64,000 nucleotides of DNA from Dictyophora rubrovolvata (Eukaryota; Basidiomycota; Agaricomycetes; Phallales; Phallaceae). A program made the translations under genes and the position numbers. This document shows positions 58,727 to 64,000 of this stretch, piece after piece. Position 1 is the first letter of the stretch. Each line of letters starts with the position of its first letter. Under the pieces are notes generated by a model. That model searched no databases. It was not told the origin of the DNA and saw only the letters and a list, made by a program, of their open reading frames with translations. The stretch is from assembly GCA_029959195.1 (NCBI GenBank), contig CP114117.1, positions 1,922,001 through 1,986,000 of the forward strand, given 5' to 3'.

Positions 58727-59703
58727 TTATACCTTCCTCCAGCATTTCAACTCAATGTACCAGTTAGATCTTTCCCACCCTTTTTGTACAATCTCAACCC
58801 CTCTTCGTTCAACCGAAGAATCTGTAGAACCCACAACCATGCCGAGATTTAACGTAGCATCCCGAACCAGATTCTCCAATTCTCCCTCAACAAACATATG
58901 GTAGTATCTATTAAAAACCAGGGGGCCGTCGTCTAGGGATTTTCTTTCGTTATTCTGTGAATGATTGAGGACCCAAGGCACAAATACATCGCGCCCTGCG
59001 GAACTAGAATCCCCTCCCGTTGGGGGAATGTACCGCTTTGATAGATTACCTTGTTCCACTGCCCAAACATAAATCAGTATTCTACCATGCGAGGGTGACA
59101 CTGAGCGTATTAATGTCTACATGTCCGATTATTATACGCAATATCGGTGACTTAGGAGCACTGACTTGAACAGCTTGAAGTCGTCGAGACGGACTACCAA
59201 GATGATGGATGGTCGCGATTGAAATGGCATAGTCCTGATTCAATATTCAATGAATGCCTTTCATCAGGAATAATACACATATAATCAGAATGTACGGCTT
59301 ACAAAAACCCCCGTTCTCCACCCAGTGCCAAGAATGTCCCCCCGGACGACGTCTCGTTCTTTACCCCCAGCTTGTCGTGCAAATTCGAGCAGATTGTGAC
59401 TCCGGTCAAGACCGATGGTCCATAATGAATTCGGCTTATTCAAAGGCAGAGAAAGATATTTCCCGTTCCCTGTTCCCGAATCTATGCCAATCGATCCTGT
59501 TGGGAGTGACTCTAAGAATTTAGCGATGATGGGCCATGGCTTCAATCAATCCGTGAGTAGTGCCATCAATGCTGAAAGAAAAATACCCATACCTTATACC
59601 GTGTAGAAGAAAAATGTGGAGCTATCCGATCATACACGGTATGAACATGTTGTTCTTCATATGCCCGTATATCATCACCGACAATGGTAGGAACAACAGA
59701 CAT
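58727..59703 (-). CDS. TRM9: tRNA wobble-uridine carboxymethyl methyltransferase, Trm9-like
   Basis: SAM-dependent enzyme that, with Trm112, completes mcm5U at wobble position 34 of some tRNAs. Seen: AYEEQHVHTVYDRIAPHFSS and STRYK, intron (about 59542-59594), then PWPIIAKFLESLPTGSIGID; SAM motif I here SGTGNGKYL (usually G-C-G); WTIGLDRSHNLLEFAR; DVVRGDILG; after an intron IATIHHLGSPSRRLQAV; ILIYVWAVEQ; FNRYYHMFVEGELENLVRDA (Y-Y-H-F-x-GEL, typical Trm9); ending WYIELKCWRKV at 58727. About 270 residues. Start 59703 (MSVVPTIVGDD) is the first Met before the conserved part. Confidence 0.9.
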
Positions 59704-59912
59704 CTCGGCATAACACTCTCGGAATGGACAGAATGCTTATGTAAACAGCAGACAACGATATCATCACCGTTTCATGTATTTTATTCTTTTGTGGGGAGAG
59801 GATTGGAGCAGAGCTCATACAGAAATGGCATTATCATGCGTGGATGTAACAAGGCGAGAGAGAGAGAGAGATGATGTGTGCAGAATGAAAATAATAGAGA
59901 TATGACCAGAAT

Positions 59913-60501
59913 TTAGTCGAATAGACCGAAGCCCTGTCATTGTGTGTGAGCCTATCAAGGCGAGCTATTTCTAAAAACCCAGAACATACCATATCATCGT
60001 CTGATTCCTCCTTCTCTTCTTTTTTCTCCTCTTCTTTGGGAGCTTCCGCAGCGGCCGCACCGCCAGCTGCAGCTGCACCCGCCGCTGGGGCAGCGGCGCC
60101 AACAGCAGGAGCACCACCGCCTGCACCAACATTCAACAACATTTCCTTGACGTTCTTTCCTTCCAGTGCTTTTGCTAATAGCGAGGCCCAGATTGGTTCA
60201 ACCTCTACATTGGCCGCTGTTATCAGTGCAGTAATTTTGTCGGCCTGTAAAACATTGAATCAGTTGAGGAATACATGCCCACAATTCACGAAATAAGCAT
60301 ACTGTAATTTCAACGTTATCATCACAAAGGATGAGAGCAGCGTATGTTGTGGCTAATTCTGCGGTTGCCTGTTGTGCAAAACAGTTAGACCTCACGTCAT
60401 CTACATCAACACCATTGCATCCATCGCAAAGCAAGCATTGTTTAATAAATTCTTGACAATGCCAGACAACGCTATCTTTTCCAAAGGATTATGCTCACCA
60501 T
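59913..60501 (-). CDS. RPP1: 60S acidic ribosomal protein P1
   Basis: Part of the ribosomal P-stalk that recruits elongation factors. Seen: ATG at 60501 followed at once by a 130-nt intron (60369-60498), then [60 protein letters not shown], an Ala/Gly hinge, [14 protein letters not shown], a final intron, and GFGLFD-stop at 59913, the universal stalk tail. Length about 110 residues, as usual. Exon 1 of coding sequence is the start codon alone. A (GA)n run lies at about 59855-59870, downstream of the stop. Divergent from SEC13. Confidence 0.95.
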
Positions 60502-60876
60502 TACAATAGAATAAACGGAGTATGTCTAGAAGACGAGGAACGCAACCGACGAGGAGTAAAAAGTTGGCTGAAAATATGAGCGCCCACCTTCGTCCACGAC
60601 AGAAAAGGCGCCCGCCAACAGACTTGAGTCAGGCAAGTCAATTAACATTGTAGTACTGGGTGAAACTTTACTCTATCTTTACATATTCCGACTCTCGACT
60701 TTGTCGAAAGAAGCAGTACATTGGTCATAATTCTGAGTAGTAGGTTAGATATGGGCCAGATTGGTTTACTGGACGTCAACAAAAATGCCGACTTTGAGGG
60801 TGTGTGATGCGTTACATGTTACATGTCACAAGTATACTTTCATAGACGCTTGAACACGTTATCACCAACGTAGAAA
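60502..60876. promoter_or_regulatory. Divergent promoter, RPP1 / SEC13 (375 bp)
   Basis: Between the two start codons. No TATA box obvious; ACATGTTACATGT (about 60815-60827) is a tandem near-palindrome facing SEC13. Confidence 0.45.
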
Positions 60877-62284
60877 ATGGTATGTCGAGACACTACTTCT
60901 CTTCAATATTCCTATATGAAATCCATAGGCAAGTGCGACTTCTTCAAAGGCAATTTCCATTGAAACGTCTCACGACGACATCATTGTAAGTCCAATTGCC
61001 CGTCTATCACGACGCGTACCGTCGTCCTAATATGTTCCTATAGCATGATGCCCAGCTGGATTACTATGGTAAAAGACTAGCGACATGCTCATCTGATCGT
61101 GCGGTAAAAGTCTTTGAAGTTGTGAATGGGGAAGTACAGAAAAAGGAAGGCCAAACATTGAAAGGGTATGTATGTCGTTATCTGTCGCAATGCTAGTGCT
61201 GACAATTTTATTCCAGACATAACGGCCCAGTCTGGCAAGTTGCATGGGCACATCCGAAGTTTGGGCGCATCCTGGCTTCGTGCTCCTATGATGGAAAGGT
61301 TTTTATTTGGAAAGAACAGCCTCAAGGACAAGCTCAAGGTGGCGGTTTTGGTACATGGACCAAAATCAAAGAACACAATCTTCATACAGCGTCCGGTTAG
61401 TCTACCGACAGTGTAACCTGAGTAAACCGTGCCTCACTTTCTTTGCAGTCAACTCCATTAGTTGGGCTCCTCATGAGCTGGGGTCAATCGTCGCTTGCGC
61501 ATCCTCTGACGGGAAATTGTCAGTTTTGACATTCAAAAGTACGTATCATCAAATATATTCGTAGCTTTTGTATGTCACATCCCACACTTTCCCTCAGATG
61601 ACGGTACATGGGGTGCCGATATATTCAATGGCCACGCCATAGGCTGCAACGCAGTCTCTTGGGCTCCGGCAGTGCTGCCAGGATCATTGATTACGCCATC
61701 CACTCAATCCACTCAACAATCAAATTCATTCTCAGACTCAGATCAACCGTCCTATGCAACCGTGAAACGTTTCGCTAGTGCTGGCTGTGATAATCTTGTA
61801 AAGATTTGGGGATACAGGTTCGTGTTTCGCGACATCACCATTCGTTTGCGTGGTTCTCAGCGTGACTAAAGGGAAGATCAACAAGCATGGTTCGAAGAAG
61901 AAACTTTAGAGGGACATTCAGACTGGGTTCGTGACGTTGCTTGGGCTCCAAACATTGGAATTCCGCGTTCGTACATCGCAACAGCCTCCCAAGTGAGTTT
62001 TTCACTTGTACAAATTCCTAAATGCGGTGTGATCAACATCCCTAAAGGACAAAACAGTAATTATTTGGACTAAAGATATGCCTACTTCGCCCTGGGTCAA
62101 GACGCTCTTGGATCCATCATCCACGCCCGGTGCGTCTAACAACAAATTTCCTGACGTCGTTTGGCGAGTGTCCTGGAGTTTGGCGGGAAACATCTTGGCT
62201 GTTAGCTGTGGTGACGGCAAAGTTACGCTATGGAAAGAAAAGCTGCAGGGAGGGTGGGAATGTGTTAGCGAAATGTCGAGCTGA
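60877..62284 (+). CDS. SEC13: COPII coat / nuclear pore / SEA component Sec13
   Basis: Six-bladed WD40 protein shared by the COPII outer coat, the Nup84 complex and SEACAT. Seen: ATG at 60877 then an immediate 49-nt intron (60880-60928); [183 protein letters not shown]. All are classic Sec13 blade sequences. About eight introns, about 340 residues. The window also encodes Iml1 of SEACIT, a partner subcomplex, at the other end. Confidence 0.95.
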
Positions 62285-62644
62285 TGAAGCTCCTTCCGTT
62301 GCTTTGTAAAATTCCGGCATTTACATCCACGTCGACCGCTTTTTATGACACATTAGTCCATCAATTGTCTACCAGAAAGCGCGGGTGAAGCCCGCTGGGG
62401 ACCTTACTTCCTTTCATGTTAAATATTATTACAGATAATTGTTTTTCGGACAAAACAACCCTATTCAAAGTCGAAATAACAATACTATGTACCCCACTTC
62501 ACCAGTCACCCCTAGAAGTGAGCTTGCTCTGCAAGGCGATGCAGCATGTAAATATATGTTGATTGATGTGTAGAGTACGAAACAAAATAGAAACTAAAAG
62601 AACGAAAAACCGACGCTAGGATAGGCAAAGTTCCAAATGAAACT
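62285..62644. other. Intergenic 360 bp between convergent genes
   Basis: 3' regions of SEC13 and HSP90. No gene or structure seen. Confidence 0.5.
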
Positions 62645-64000
62645 CTAATCGATCTCCTCCATGGCAGATGTAGTGGCTCCTTCTGAGGCCGCAACTTCCT
62701 CTACACCAGATGGAGCGGGCACGGTCTCTACCTCCTCATCGTCAACATCTAAACCTAGAGAAATCATGCGGTGGATACGCTTCGCGAAGCTCATGGGTTC
62801 GTCGAGAACAAAACCGGAGGTAAGCAAAGCTGTCTCGAATAGCAGATACGTCAAATCTCGAGCGGCCTTGTCACCCTTGTCCGCTGCGACCTTTTTCCTC
62901 AACTCTCTGACGATGGCATTATGAGGGTTGAGTTCCAACGTCTTCTTCGAAGCCATGTACGATGACATGGAGGAATCTCTTAAAGCCTGAGCCTTCATTA
63001 TACGTTCCATGTTGGCACTCCAGCCGAATTGGCCAGTGACGAGAACGCATGGGGAGTCAGCAATACGATTCGAGACGACAACTTTCTCAACCTTATCACC
63101 GAGAACATCCTTAACGACTTTGCACAAGTCTTCGAATTCCTTAGCCTCTTCCTCGCGCGCTTTCTTTTCTTCTTCGGTCTCCTCCAACTCCAGACCCTCT
63201 TTGGTAATGCAAACCAACTTTTTGCCGTTGAATTCCTTCAATTGAGTGATGGCATATTCATCAATTGGATCCACGAGCAGTAAAACTTCAAACCCTTTCT
63301 TCTTCAGAACTTCCAAAAACGGAGAGTTCTTGGCAGCAACCAAAGACTCGCCAGTGAGATAGTAAATGGATTTTTGAACCTCGGGCATGCGAGTAATATA
63401 ATCTGAAAACGAATAAGAGATTCCATTTTTTTAAAGACTATATATCCAACATACCGTTGAATGAGGTCATTTCATCGTTGGATTTGGTGGAATAAAAGCG
63501 CAAAAACTCGGCGAGTTTGGAACGATTTTGGGCGTCTTCATGAATACCCAATTTGAGATTCTTACCAAAACCTAATAGCAAACAGCGAGTTTAGGGACAT
63601 GCGAAAAGATAGATCGTACAACATACCTTCGTAGAACTTGTTGAAATTTTCCTTATCCTCTTGTATTTCAGAGAACAAATCCATGCACTTCTTGACCAAA
63701 TTCTTACGAATAACCCTGAGGATCTTGTTCTGCTGCAGGGTTTCACGAGAAATATTGAGAGGTAAATCTTCGGAATCGACGATGCCTTTTACGAAGTTAA
63801 GGTATTCAGGAATAAGATCCTCGCAATCGTCCATGATGAAGACCCGACGAACGTAGAGTTTGATATTGTTACGCTTCTTCTTAGTCTCGAAGAGATCAAA
63901 AGGCGCACTGTTACGTAGACCTTCTAGCGACGACACACGATACAGATCAGAACAACGCTTACCGTTTTGGTATGAAAAGGATAGCTTTAAACTCCAATTG
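62645..64000 (-). CDS. Cytosolic HSP90 chaperone, 5' end outside window
   Basis: C-terminal part of Hsp82-type HSP90. Seen from the window edge inward: [60 protein letters not shown]; an intron (about 63574-63626); [20 protein letters not shown]-type codons; a second intron (about 63404-63453); [116 protein letters not shown]. The ATPase domain lies outside. The last five residues read MEEID rather than the near-universal MEEVD (bases 62648-62662). Two introns within the visible part. Confidence 0.96.

Noticed and set aside
1-64000. tRNA genes and CRISPR arrays
   Set aside because: No cloverleaf with A and B boxes and no spaced short repeats were found by reading; a dedicated tRNA search would be needed to exclude a split tRNA gene.

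Overview
This is a gene-dense piece of a fungal chromosome, almost certainly from a mushroom-forming basidiomycete (Agaricomycetes). The evidence is many short GT-AG introns of about 45-70 nt, intergenic gaps of 20-400 bp, basidiomycete-type versions of housekeeping genes, and a decayed member of a gene family I know from Agaricomycetes at 52.6-53.4 kb. I see no transposon, CRISPR array or tRNA that I can support.

Layout. 1-16 kb: Iml1 (3' end outside the window), a Sct1/Gpt2-type acyltransferase, methionine aminopeptidase 1, a sulfate permease, a Bbc1/Aim21-like actin protein, cytosolic peptide N-glycanase PNG1, and a coiled-coil gene that has lost its 3' end. 16-19.8 kb: left arm of a 2928-bp inverted duplication, holding the 5' part of FAN1 and most of a complete NEDD1-like gene. 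20-36 kb: a Cdc10-type septin, a Pmp3-type membrane protein, a PNGase A-type protein, C1-tetrahydrofolate synthase, an S/P-rich nuclear protein, a short-chain dehydrogenase and a SET-domain protein. 36-41 kb: an orphan exon, then the right arm with a truncated NEDD1 and a complete FAN1. 41-52 kb: P4-ATPase, unknown nuclear protein, mitochondrial Phe-tRNA synthetase, GrpE/Mge1, second Cdc10-type septin. 52-57 kb: gene-poor, with a relic gene and one unknown gene. 57-64 kb: phosphoserine aminotransferase (with an 11-nt microexon), Trm9, ribosomal P1, Sec13, and HSP90 (5' end outside the window).

The main discovery is the inverted duplication at 16287-19214 and 36222-39149. The arms are equal in length, and I found five differences, all transitions. 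Each arm carries the 3' part of NEDD1 plus the 5' part of FAN1. NEDD1 is complete only on the left and FAN1 only on the right. The bases just outside the arms (16286 and the complement of 36221) join in frame to extend the truncated coiled-coil gene by 50 codons. This is what an inversion with staggered breaks should leave: a tandem NEDD1-FAN1 pair was split, both genes were kept whole by the duplication, and a third gene was cut in two at the other breakpoint.
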